This document shows positions 9,231-16,966 of a stretch of 64,000 bases of DNA, in pieces. Numbering within the stretch: the first letter of the stretch is position 1; each line of letters opens with the position of its first letter. The notes under the pieces are model-generated. The model was not told where the DNA came from. It saw only the letters and a program-made list of their open reading frames with translations, and did not search any database. Source of the DNA: Saprospiraceae bacterium (GTDB taxonomy: Bacteria > Bacteroidota > Bacteroidia > Chitinophagales > Saprospiraceae). The position numbers and the translations under genes are program-made. The stretch covers positions 62,001 through 126,000 of the forward strand of contig BQJU01000013.1 of NCBI GenBank assembly GCA_021604865.1. The letters run 5' to 3'.

Positions 9231-9295
9231 TGTTTGGAAGCCAACTATTTGGCTGCAAAGGATCACTTTCCGCTACAAAATCCGACCTCCAAACA
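9231..9295. repeat. Palindromic repeat, TGTTTGGAGG family, copy A
   Basis: The element starts TGTTTGGAAGCCAAC and ends GACCTCCAAACA, so its ends are inverted repeats of each other, and it has an inner GCCAAC/TTGGC dyad. It matches the copy at 11424-11468 apart from an internal insertion of about 20 bases. It lies upstream of the purM promoter. Confidence 0.6.
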
Positions 9296-9323
9296 TGATC
9301 CGAGTTTAGCATACTAACTGAAA

Positions 9324-9339
9324 CGGGTTAATGAACCCG
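9324..9339. other. Small hairpin CGGGTT-aatg-AACCCG
   Basis: A perfect 6-bp stem with a 4-base loop lies in the 467-bp gap between purM and the SPFH gene. It is not followed by a T run on either strand; its role is unknown. Confidence 0.4.
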
Positions 9340-9467
9340 CCTAAAGGCATATTGACGAATTCAGGTTTTGAAGTCCCTCCGTAACGCATTAAATTTATCA
9401 CTCACCAGATAGAACAGTTTCCTTCTATTGATCCCAAAGAATCAGTGTTGTTCTTAATTTCAATTTT

Positions 9468-9496
9468 CGCCCGACTCTGATATTTAGAGTCGGGCG
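9468..9496 (+). terminator. Strong intrinsic terminator with no obvious upstream gene
   Basis: CGCCCGACTCT is followed by a 7-base loop and its perfect complement AGAGTCGGGCG, then GTTTTATTTT on the plus strand. The next plus-strand gene begins downstream at 9644, and upstream lies leftward purM. The hairpin would therefore end a rightward transcript starting within about 9200-9460. Confidence 0.75.
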
Positions 9497-9643
9497 GTTT
9501 TATTTTGAAGAGCGGTGAATAAAAAGTGAGCCATAGGGTTGTTTTAAAAAATAACTTCATCAACTTTTTCCCATATTTTGTCGTAAAATATTCGGACCTC
9601 CGTCAAATAGTTTGTAATTTGTTAGCAATAAAAAAAAATACAC

Positions 9644-10591
9644 ATGCTAACGCTTATTCCTATTTTTTTCATCCTATTAATGATTTTATTGTCCGGGGTT
9701 TTCACTGTAAAACAGCAAACTATTGTTTTGGTGGAACGTCTTGGCAAGTTTCAAAGTATTAAAGGCCCTGGATTGCAATTTAAGATCCCTTTGGCTGACC
9801 GGATAGCTGGAAGAGTGAATCTCAAAATCCAGCAATTAGACGTCTTGGTGGAAACCAAAACCAAAGACAATGTTTTTGTCAAATTAAAGGTTTCTGTCCA
9901 GTTCATGGTATTGAAAGATGCAGTTTATGATGCCTTTTATAAATTGGAAAACCCCTACGAACAAATTACAGCTTACATTTTTGATAATGTTCGGGCCGAA
10001 GTTCCTAAAATGAAGCTTGATGACGTATTTGAGCGCAAAGATGATATTGCTATCGCCATACGCAGGGAATTAGAAGACGCCATGAACGAATACGGTTATG
10101 GCATTGTGAAAGCTTTGGTTACTGACATCGATCCGGATCATGAAGTAAAAGTCTCTATGAATCGTATTAATGCTGCTGAACGAGAAAAACTTGCCGCAGA
10201 ATACGAAGGTGAAGCAGAACGGATTCGCATTGTGGCCAAAGCCCGTGCTGAAGCGGAAAGCAAGCGTCTTCAAGGTCAAGGTATAGCCGACCAGAGACGG
10301 GAAATCGCCAGAGGTTTGGAAGAGTCCGTTGAAGTGCTCAATAAGGTAGGCATCAATTCCCAAGAAGCTTCCGCACTGATCGTTGTTACCCAGCATTACG
10401 ACACCTTGCAGTCCTTAGGTGAAAACACCAATAGCAACCTCATACTGCTGCCTAATTCTCCATCCTCAGCAAGTAATATGTTGACCGATATGGTGACTTC
10501 ATTTGTGGCCTCTCAACAAATGGGGGAAAATATGAAAAACCCTAATGCCCTCGAACTGAAAACTCCGGAAAAAGTTAAAGTTAAGAAATAA
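9644..10591 (+). CDS. SPFH/band-7 (stomatin-like) membrane protein
   Basis: A single N-terminal membrane span (about residues 4-22) is followed by the SPFH domain (VKQQTIVLVERLGKF ... KIPLADRI ... about residues 22-195). A coiled-coil, Ala/Glu/Arg-rich region follows (around AEAESKRLQGQGIADQRREI), and the tail ends KVKVKK. The length of 315 residues fits the stomatin/podocin-like group. These proteins oligomerise into membrane rings and organise lipid domains or regulate proteases such as FtsH. No NfeD-like partner is adjacent. A long terminator hairpin follows. Confidence 0.9.
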   Translation: MLTLIPIFFILLMILLSGVFTVKQQTIVLVERLGKFQSIKGPGLQFKIPLADRIAGRVNLKIQQLDVLVETKTKDNVFVKLKVSVQFMVLKDAVYDAFYKLENPYEQITAYIFDNVRAEVPKMKLDDVFERKDDIAIAIRRELEDAMNEYGYGIVKALVTDIDPDHEVKVSMNRINAAEREKLAAEYEGEAERIRIVAKARAEAESKRLQGQGIADQRREIARGLEESVEVLNKVGINSQEASALIVVTQHYDTLQSLGENTNSNLILLPNSPSSASNMLTDMVTSFVASQQMGENMKNPNALELKTPEKVKVKK

Positions 10592-10618
10592 GTATTTTTC
10601 ACATACAAAAAACCACAA

Positions 10619-10664
10619 GACCACACATTAAATAATTATATTTGAGATTGTTTAATGCGTGGTC
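10619..10664 (+). terminator. Terminator hairpin after SPFH gene
   Basis: GACCACACATTAAA (10619-10632) pairs with TTTAATGCGTGGTC (10651-10664) with one A-C mismatch over 14 positions, and CCCCTTTT follows. It lies 27 bp after the SPFH stop codon. Confidence 0.65.
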
Positions 10665-10746
10665 CCCTTTTCTAATCAGGAGTCAAAGTCTTAATTTATA
10701 ATACCCACCGCGCTATTATTTCATCTATTGATCAATTCATGTATCC

Positions 10747-11394
10747 ATGAAGCGTTGTGGTATTCTTATTACTTTGTTATTATTGTGCCTTTGTTTGGTT
10801 AACTCAAAAGCCAATAATTCTCTTAACTTCGGATTTCCAGACTATTTACAGGAATTACCTGGTGATGAGTTTGGGATCTTGTTGGAGACCGCTAGTCTTT
10901 GGATAGGACTCCCCGATGAAAGAAGTGCAATGGTTTTGGCCAAAATTCCTGCTGGAACCCGGGTGAAGATCCTCGGATTAGAAAAACAATATTACAAGGT
11001 TATTCACAAACACCTGATCGGTTACCTAGACCAAAGGGTAGTAGGCATTTTTGAAGAGTCTACTAAAAAGTACCGCCCTCAACCTGTGGTGTATTCAGAA
11101 AATAAGGCTGAATCCAATAACAACATCTCTTCAGAAAAGCAGCCAAGCCACGAGGATAAGACAGAAAAGGAACCTACTAATCCTACCCTGGTTTCTACAC
11201 CTAAAAAAGGATCATTTGTAGTAACCAAAGCAACCAGTCTGAGGGAATATCCCGATTCCAAATCTCAGGTATTTATCAGATTTAAACCGGGTGCTGAAAT
11301 CCACAAAGTTTTGGATAAATCCAATAAATATTGGTGGTTGGTTGAATATAAAGGCCATACTGGGTGGGTTAAATGTGCTTTGTTGAAGGAGTGA
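10747..11394 (+). CDS. Exported protein with two bacterial SH3 domains
   Basis: This 215-residue protein has a hydrophobic signal peptide (residues 1-22). A first SH3b-like domain (about residues 45-105) is followed by a polar, low-complexity linker (EKQPSHEDKTEKEPTNP). A second SH3b domain begins near SFVVTKATSLREYPDSKS and ends HTGWVKCALLKE, with the typical G-x-V-x terminal strand. Bacterial SH3 domains usually bind peptidoglycan or cell-surface proteins. It has no operon partner, and its specific role is unknown. Confidence 0.75.
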   Translation: MKRCGILITLLLLCLCLVNSKANNSLNFGFPDYLQELPGDEFGILLETASLWIGLPDERSAMVLAKIPAGTRVKILGLEKQYYKVIHKHLIGYLDQRVVGIFEESTKKYRPQPVVYSENKAESNNNISSEKQPSHEDKTEKEPTNPTLVSTPKKGSFVVTKATSLREYPDSKSQVFIRFKPGAEIHKVLDKSNKYWWLVEYKGHTGWVKCALLKE

Positions 11395-11423
11395 CCTCAT
11401 AGGCTCCTGTATCTCTGAGCGTA

Positions 11424-11468
11424 TGTTTGGAGGCCAACCAATTGGCTACAAAATCCGACCTCCAAACA
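11424..11468. repeat. Palindromic repeat, TGTTTGGAGG family, copy B
   Basis: TGTTTGGAGGCCAACC at the left end and GACCTCCAAACA at the right end are inverted repeats, with an inner CCAAC/TTGG dyad. The 45-bp element shares its ends and its ACAAAATCCGACCTCCAAAC segment with copy A at 9231-9295. Confidence 0.65.
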
Positions 11469-11704
11469 AGCGCTGAAAAAACCTTCGAAATTTCCACTAA
11501 AATCTGTTTCTTTTATATTGATACCAGTACCCTTGGTAAGTTTTATCATTGTCTTGGGATATGTATATTGTAAAAAGTCAATCATGGATTATAAACGTTA
11601 TGACCTTATTCAAATTTTTTCTACATTTACAAAGGTAAAAGGGCTGCTGTGAGAATAAATACGCTTACTAATTTCATGCCTGATTATTATACACTTTTGT
11701 TTAG

Positions 11705-11729
11705 CAAGTAGCTAAATTACAGCTACTTG
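11705..11729. promoter_or_regulatory. 9-bp palindrome near start of the following gene
   Basis: CAAGTAGCT and AGCTACTTG are perfect inverted repeats with a 7-base spacer, ending 28 bp before the ATG at 11758. It could be an operator or an upstream terminator. A weak -7-like CACTTTTG lies at 11745-11752. Confidence 0.45.
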
Positions 11730-11757
11730 AAATAACGGAAAACCCACTTTTGCACCT

Positions 11758-13206
11758 ATGCGAAAAAGCAAGGCCATACAATTGTTACGATCGCTGAATG
11801 CCCTTGAGCTAGATCGTTTACGCCAGTATGCCCAATCGCCTTATTGCAACCACAACAAAAATGCGCAGCAATTATTAGAAAAACTTCATACTTTTTATCC
11901 GGACTTTAGTAGCGATATACTTGAGAAGAAACGTTTTTTTAAAAAGGTTTACCCACAAAAGAAATACAACGAAGCTTACCTGCGCAAGCAATTATCCGGC
12001 TTGTATCAAATGACCAAATCATTTTTAGCTACTGAATCCTGGAACAAAAGAGAGGATTTGCACCAGCAGTTTTTACTTCACCAATTACAGGAGCGTGGGT
12101 TAGATACTATTTTCCAAATTCATTTTGATCAATTTATTAAAGAGTTACAGGACCGCCCCCAAAGAGATGGTTTTTATTTCCATCACGCCTATCAATTAGC
12201 TAGACGAGCCGACCAATTTTATAAGCAACAACTGTTTGAAGAACAGGAAGATGCCCTACAAGCAAAAGTCAATAATCTCGATGTTTTTTACCTGGTTCAC
12301 AAACTAAAGGGAAGTTGTGAAATGATCAGCCGCAACCAAAATTCCGGAGCCAAATACCGGTTGCCTTTGGTTAAAGAACTAGTTGCCTATCTGGAAGCAG
12401 AAACAGAATCCTTTCTTCAATTCCCAGCAATAGCTATTTATTTACAAGTATTAAAAGTATTGGTCTATCATCAGGATACAGATCACTATTTTACACTTAT
12501 TGATATGTTGACCGAATGTGGAAGCTGTTTTACGGATGCTGAACGGACTGAGATCTATGGCTATGCAAAGCATTATTGCCTACGCCAAATCAGGCAGGGG
12601 GATCCGGAATTTCTGCAACACCTTCTTAATCTCTACCAAAATTTATTACGTGAAGGCCTTCCTTTAAGGGAGGGATATTTGCCAGAAGAAACCTATCAAA
12701 AGATAATTATCCTTGGGCTTAAATTAAAGGAGTTTGATTGGACCGAGCAATTCATTTTCGACTATAAGGAGAAACTTCCATTGGAAGGCCGGGACAATAT
12801 ATTCCAGTATCAGTTAGCTTCTTTGAATTATGAAAAAGGGCAATTTCAGCAAGCCATAAAAGTGTTGAAAAATGCTCGATTCTCTGATATCCAATATGAA
12901 ATAAATGGTCAGTATTTGCTGCTAAAAACGTATTTTGATTCTGGCCAATTGGATCATCTAATTGAACAACTTGACACCTTCAACCTTCGGCTGATGCGTA
13001 TGAAAGTACTCTCCAGTCAGGAAAAACATGGCATCAAGAATTTTCTGGTCTTACTGAAAAGGATCAGCCAACTCTATACCAGTGCAAAACAATGGAGTCT
13101 TGTTGAATATGAAGAAAAAAAGCAAAAAATCAAAGACCGGCTGGATCAGGCAGATCCTATTTTTAAAGGCCATTGGCTGCAAGAGATTTTTGCTGGATTG
13201 GGGTGA
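11758..13206 (+). CDS. Helical (TPR-like) protein of unknown function
   Basis: I do not recognise a named family. The 482-residue product has no signal peptide or membrane span, begins with basic residues (MRKSKAIQLLRSLNALELDRLRQYAQSP) and is almost entirely helical. Helix pairs in its second half (for example QLASLNYEKGQFQQAIKVLK and LLKTYFDSGQLDHLIEQL) look like TPR/alpha-solenoid units, suggesting a protein-binding scaffold. It is a single gene flanked by a palindrome upstream and convergent pyruvate carboxylase downstream. Large proteins of this style are common in Saprospirales genomes, but that is a recollection and gives no function. Confidence 0.65.
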   Translation: MRKSKAIQLLRSLNALELDRLRQYAQSPYCNHNKNAQQLLEKLHTFYPDFSSDILEKKRFFKKVYPQKKYNEAYLRKQLSGLYQMTKSFLATESWNKREDLHQQFLLHQLQERGLDTIFQIHFDQFIKELQDRPQRDGFYFHHAYQLARRADQFYKQQLFEEQEDALQAKVNNLDVFYLVHKLKGSCEMISRNQNSGAKYRLPLVKELVAYLEAETESFLQFPAIAIYLQVLKVLVYHQDTDHYFTLIDMLTECGSCFTDAERTEIYGYAKHYCLRQIRQGDPEFLQHLLNLYQNLLREGLPLREGYLPEETYQKIIILGLKLKEFDWTEQFIFDYKEKLPLEGRDNIFQYQLASLNYEKGQFQQAIKVLKNARFSDIQYEINGQYLLLKTYFDSGQLDHLIEQLDTFNLRLMRMKVLSSQEKHGIKNFLVLLKRISQLYTSAKQWSLVEYEEKKQKIKDRLDQADPIFKGHWLQEIFAGLG

Positions 13207-13234
13207 GCATCCGAGCTTGTGAGTTGGTGAGAGA

Positions 13235-13258
13235 CAAGGAGACCGTTTTGCCTCCTTG
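13235..13258. terminator. Weak hairpin between convergent genes
   Basis: CAAGGAG and CTCCTTG form a 7-bp stem with a 10-base loop in the 69-bp gap between the helical protein gene and pyc. There is no long T run, so the call is tentative. Confidence 0.4.
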
Positions 13259-13275
13259 CCTTTCAAATGGTATTT

Positions 13276-16200
13276 TTACTTCTCCAATTCCACAATGAGA
13301 TCGTCCTGCTCTACTAAGGTTTTTTCTTTGAGGTGGATGCGTTTTACTTTTCCTGCTACCGGCGAGGTAATGGTGCTTTCCATTTTCATCGCTTCAATGA
13401 CAAACAAAGGGGCATTGAGGGCAATTTCATCTCCTTCGTGAACCAGAATTTTCGAGAGACTTCCTTGCAGTGGCGCTCCAATTTCATTTTCATCTTCTAC
13501 TTTGCGATGGGCAACAATTTCCGTTTTGATTTTCATATCCCGAACAGGAACGGACCGAGTTTGTCCATTCAATTGAAAGAAAACAAGACGAGTTCCCTGC
13601 TCATCGGCGTAGGTACAATTGAGGTATTTAATCAGGATATTTTTTCCGGGTGCCAGTGCGATGATAATTTCTTCGTTGGGTTTTAGACCGTAGAAAAAGG
13701 ATTTGGTCGGCAAATTTTGCAGCGAACCGTAGATTTGAAAGTATTCCCTGAAATCGGCATATACCTTTGGGTATAGTTTGTAGGATAAAAAATCCTTAAT
13801 ACCTAGTTGTTCACCAAAGGTTTCCCTGAAAACAGGAAGTTCTTTATCAAAATCAATCGGTTCCAAATGCTCATTTGGGCGATCTGTATAGGGTTTTTCT
13901 CCTTTCAATATCATTTGTTGCATTCCTTCTGGAAATCCCCCTTTTATTTGCCCCAAATCACCACGCATCAGTGCTTTGACACTGTCCGGAAAAGCCAGCG
14001 TATCTCCTTTTTCCAGGACATCTTTTTTGCTCAAAGCATTGGATGTCATAAACATAGCCATGTCACCAACTACCTTTGAGGAAGGTGTCACTTTGATAAT
14101 ATCACCAAAAAGTTCATTAGCCGATCGGTAATTTTCCTTGATGGTTTCAAATTTATCTTCAAGTCCAAGCCCCCTGGCCTGAGGTCTCAGATTGGAGTAT
14201 TGTCCTCCCGGAATCTCATGCTCGTATACCTCTGCCGTACCTGCTCTTAATTCCGTTTCAAATGGATAATACAGTTGACGAACCATTTCCCAGTAATTAG
14301 AAAAAGCATTGAGAGAGTGCTGGTCAACAGGATGTTCTCTTTGATGGCCATTCATCATGGCTGTTATGGAATTGAAGTTGGGTTGCGATGTTAGTCCTGC
14401 CATAGAACTGAGGGCTACATCCACGACATCTACGCCAGCCTCAATGGCCTTTAAATAGGTAGCTGCCTGGATCGATGACGTGTCATGGGTGTGTAAATGA
14501 ATAGGCAAAGAGACACTTTCCTTCAGACGGCTGACCAATATTTCCGCAGCCAATGGTTTGAGCAGGCCGGCCATATCCTTGATAGCAATGATATGCGCAC
14601 CAGCATCTTCCAACTGTTTGGCCAGGTCGAGGTAATATTGCAGGTTAAATTTCGTCCGGGTAGGATCGGTAATGTCACCAGTATAACAAATACAAGCTTC
14701 TGCCAAGGAAGAGGTCCGCTCCCGTACTGTTCGGATGCTTATTTTCATGGCTTCCACCCAATTGAGGGAATCAAAGATTCTAAACAAATCAATACCGGTC
14801 TCAGCAGCCTGCTCGATAAATTTTATGATGAGATTGTCCGGGTAAGCCGTATACCCCACGGCATTAGACCCTCTAAGCAACATTTGAAAGAGGATATTGG
14901 GGATCCTTTTGCGCAATTCTGCCAGTCTTTCCCAAGGGTCTTCTTTTAGAAAACGCATTGACACATCAAAGGTAGCTCCACCCCAAACCTCCATAGAAAA
15001 GACATCATCGGCATGGTGGCGAGCAAAACTTTCTGCGACCTGGAGCATATCATAAGTTCGCATACGGGTAGCCAACAGGGATTGGTGTGCATCCCTAAAG
15101 GTAGTATCTGTATATTGAATGGCTTTTTGGTCTTTAAGCCATTTGGAAAAAGCATCCGGGCCCAATTCCTGAAGCCGGTCTCTGCTACCTTTGGGGAACG
15201 GTTCTTTGTGATTAAATTTGGGCACAATAGGTGGCATAAAAACCTTGGAGTCGTCTATGTATTTCACATCAGGATTGTCATTGACAATTACCTCAGCCAG
15301 ATAACGCAACATTTTGGTAGCCCGATCCTGCCACATAGGTGGAGCAAGCAACTCCGGGTGTTGCGGTATAAAATTGACCGTAGCTTCTCCTTTTGTAAAG
15401 GTTTCATCTTGGAGCAAATTCAATAAAAAGCTCACATTCGTTTTTACACCTCTGACTCTAAATTCCCTCAATGCCCGATGCAAACGTTCAGCCGCTCCAG
15501 GCAGGGTACGTCCCCAGGCCGTCACCTTTACCAAAAGGCTATCAAAAAAGGGGGATATTTTTGCCCCGGGAAAAGCACTTCCTGCATCAAGTCGAATGCC
15601 AAATCCGGAAGCACTGCGGTAGGCAATCAAGGTTCCATAATCGGGTTTGAATTCATTAGATGGATCTTCGGTAGTCAATCGGCATTGGATGGCACAACCA
15701 AAAATCTCAATATCCTCCTGTTTGGTGATAAAGATGGTAGGATGACTTAGTTCATAACCCATCGCAATCAAAATCTGCGAGCGAACCAGGTCTATACCGG
15801 TAATCTCCTCCGTAATGGTATGCTCAACCTGGATACGGGGATTAACTTCTATAAAATAAATATTTTCTTCCTTATCCACTAGGAATTCCACCGTGCCAGC
15901 ATGGCTGTAATTGACTGCTTTGGCCAGTTTTATAGCATAAGCATATAGCTTCTCTTTTACAGATATAGGCAATGTAATGCACGGGGCAATTTCTACTACT
16001 TTTTGAAAACGTCGTTGTACCGAGCAGTCCCGTTCATAAAGGTGTACAATGTTGCCATGTTTATCCCCTAATATCTGGACTTCAATGTGTTTGGGGTTAT
16101 CGATAAATTTTTCGAGGAAAACAGTATCGTCACCAAAAGCTGTTTTTGCCTCTCCTTTTGCTTCGTGGTATTCAGTCACCAATTCCGCTTCTGTGTGGAC

Positions 16201-16731
16201 CACTCGCATGCCCCGGCCTCCTCCTCCGGCCGCCGCCTTGATCATAATTGGAAAACCAATTCGACGGGCTTCCTGCAAGGCAATGCTTTCATTGACTAAT
16301 GGCTCGCGACTGTCTTCGATTAAAGGGACTTGCAGTTCCCGTGCCAGCTTTTTGGCAGCAACCTTGTCTCCCAGGCGATCCATCGTTTCGGGTTCTGGCC
16401 CAACAAAGGTTATGCCTTCCTCCCGACAGCGGCGAGAAAAGTTGACATTTTCGCTCAAAAAGCCATAGCCGGGATGGATGGCATCGACCTTTTTCTCCTT
16501 AGCCAGTCCAATGATTTCTTCAATATCCAGGTACGGCTTGAGTGGTTCCTCCTCCGGGCCGATCTGGTAGGCTTCATCAGCCTTATAGCGGTGCAGGGAA
16601 TATCGGTCTTCGTAGGTATACAGGGCTACGGTTTCCAATTTCAATTCCGAAGCAGCACGCAATATCCTAATTGCTATTTCGCCCCGGTTGGCCACCAAAA
16701 TTTTTTTGAAACGCTTTACTTCATTAGTCAT
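13276..16731 (-). CDS. pyc: Pyruvate carboxylase
   Basis: The 1151-residue single-chain enzyme carboxylates pyruvate to oxaloacetate using ATP, bicarbonate and biotin. Domains in order are an N-terminal biotin carboxylase (KKILVANRGEIAIRILRA near residue 10; ATP-grasp glycine loop AAGGGGRGMRVV), the carboxyltransferase TIM barrel (from about residue 540, DTTFRDAHQSLLATRMR), the PYC/OADA linker domain and a C-terminal biotinyl domain with VIEAMKMEST, in which Lys about 1116 carries biotin. Length matches bacterial alpha4-type enzymes. The ATG at 16731 was preferred to the GTG two codons upstream. It is monocistronic. Confidence 0.95.
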   Translation of the reverse strand: MTNEVKRFKKILVANRGEIAIRILRAASELKLETVALYTYEDRYSLHRYKADEAYQIGPEEEPLKPYLDIEEIIGLAKEKKVDAIHPGYGFLSENVNFSRRCREEGITFVGPEPETMDRLGDKVAAKKLARELQVPLIEDSREPLVNESIALQEARRIGFPIMIKAAAGGGGRGMRVVHTEAELVTEYHEAKGEAKTAFGDDTVFLEKFIDNPKHIEVQILGDKHGNIVHLYERDCSVQRRFQKVVEIAPCITLPISVKEKLYAYAIKLAKAVNYSHAGTVEFLVDKEENIYFIEVNPRIQVEHTITEEITGIDLVRSQILIAMGYELSHPTIFITKQEDIEIFGCAIQCRLTTEDPSNEFKPDYGTLIAYRSASGFGIRLDAGSAFPGAKISPFFDSLLVKVTAWGRTLPGAAERLHRALREFRVRGVKTNVSFLLNLLQDETFTKGEATVNFIPQHPELLAPPMWQDRATKMLRYLAEVIVNDNPDVKYIDDSKVFMPPIVPKFNHKEPFPKGSRDRLQELGPDAFSKWLKDQKAIQYTDTTFRDAHQSLLATRMRTYDMLQVAESFARHHADDVFSMEVWGGATFDVSMRFLKEDPWERLAELRKRIPNILFQMLLRGSNAVGYTAYPDNLIIKFIEQAAETGIDLFRIFDSLNWVEAMKISIRTVRERTSSLAEACICYTGDITDPTRTKFNLQYYLDLAKQLEDAGAHIIAIKDMAGLLKPLAAEILVSRLKESVSLPIHLHTHDTSSIQAATYLKAIEAGVDVVDVALSSMAGLTSQPNFNSITAMMNGHQREHPVDQHSLNAFSNYWEMVRQLYYPFETELRAGTAEVYEHEIPGGQYSNLRPQARGLGLEDKFETIKENYRSANELFGDIIKVTPSSKVVGDMAMFMTSNALSKKDVLEKGDTLAFPDSVKALMRGDLGQIKGGFPEGMQQMILKGEKPYTDRPNEHLEPIDFDKELPVFRETFGEQLGIKDFLSYKLYPKVYADFREYFQIYGSLQNLPTKSFFYGLKPNEEIIIALAPGKNILIKYLNCTYADEQGTRLVFFQLNGQTRSVPVRDMKIKTEIVAHRKVEDENEIGAPLQGSLSKILVHEGDEIALNAPLFVIEAMKMESTITSPVAGKVKRIHLKEKTLVEQDDLIVELEK

Positions 16732-16966
16732 GTTCACCCAAGTTTTTGAGACAAGTAGTTGATAAAATCAGGTTCTCTGTGCAATGGTCCCAGGTCTACC
16801 GGAACGCCACAGAGCCAAGAGAGCCATGAAACGTAGTGCCCGCAGGGAAGGCTCCACAAAAATTGTCAGATAATTTCGAATTAAGAGGTTGGGCTTTGGT
16901 AACGGTATGCTGCTAAATTATAAGATTTTCTCAAATCTAAAAGCAATAAGTTCGATTCCGTAAAAA

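Larger units (their letters stand above)
11395..11757. other. Intergenic region with repeat copy B and a palindrome
   Basis: This 363-bp gap holds the TGTTTGGAGG-type element at 11424-11468 and the 9-bp palindrome at 11705-11729, described separately. No coding sequence is supported in it. Confidence 0.5.

Noticed and set aside
9576-9621. Promoter of the SPFH gene
   Set aside because: TAGTTTG and TAATTTG are each one T short of TAnnTTTG and the spacing to the nearest TTTG is too long.
9526-9762. 78-codon frame overlapping the SPFH start
   Set aside because: It is out of frame with the conserved SPFH protein and has no recognisable features.
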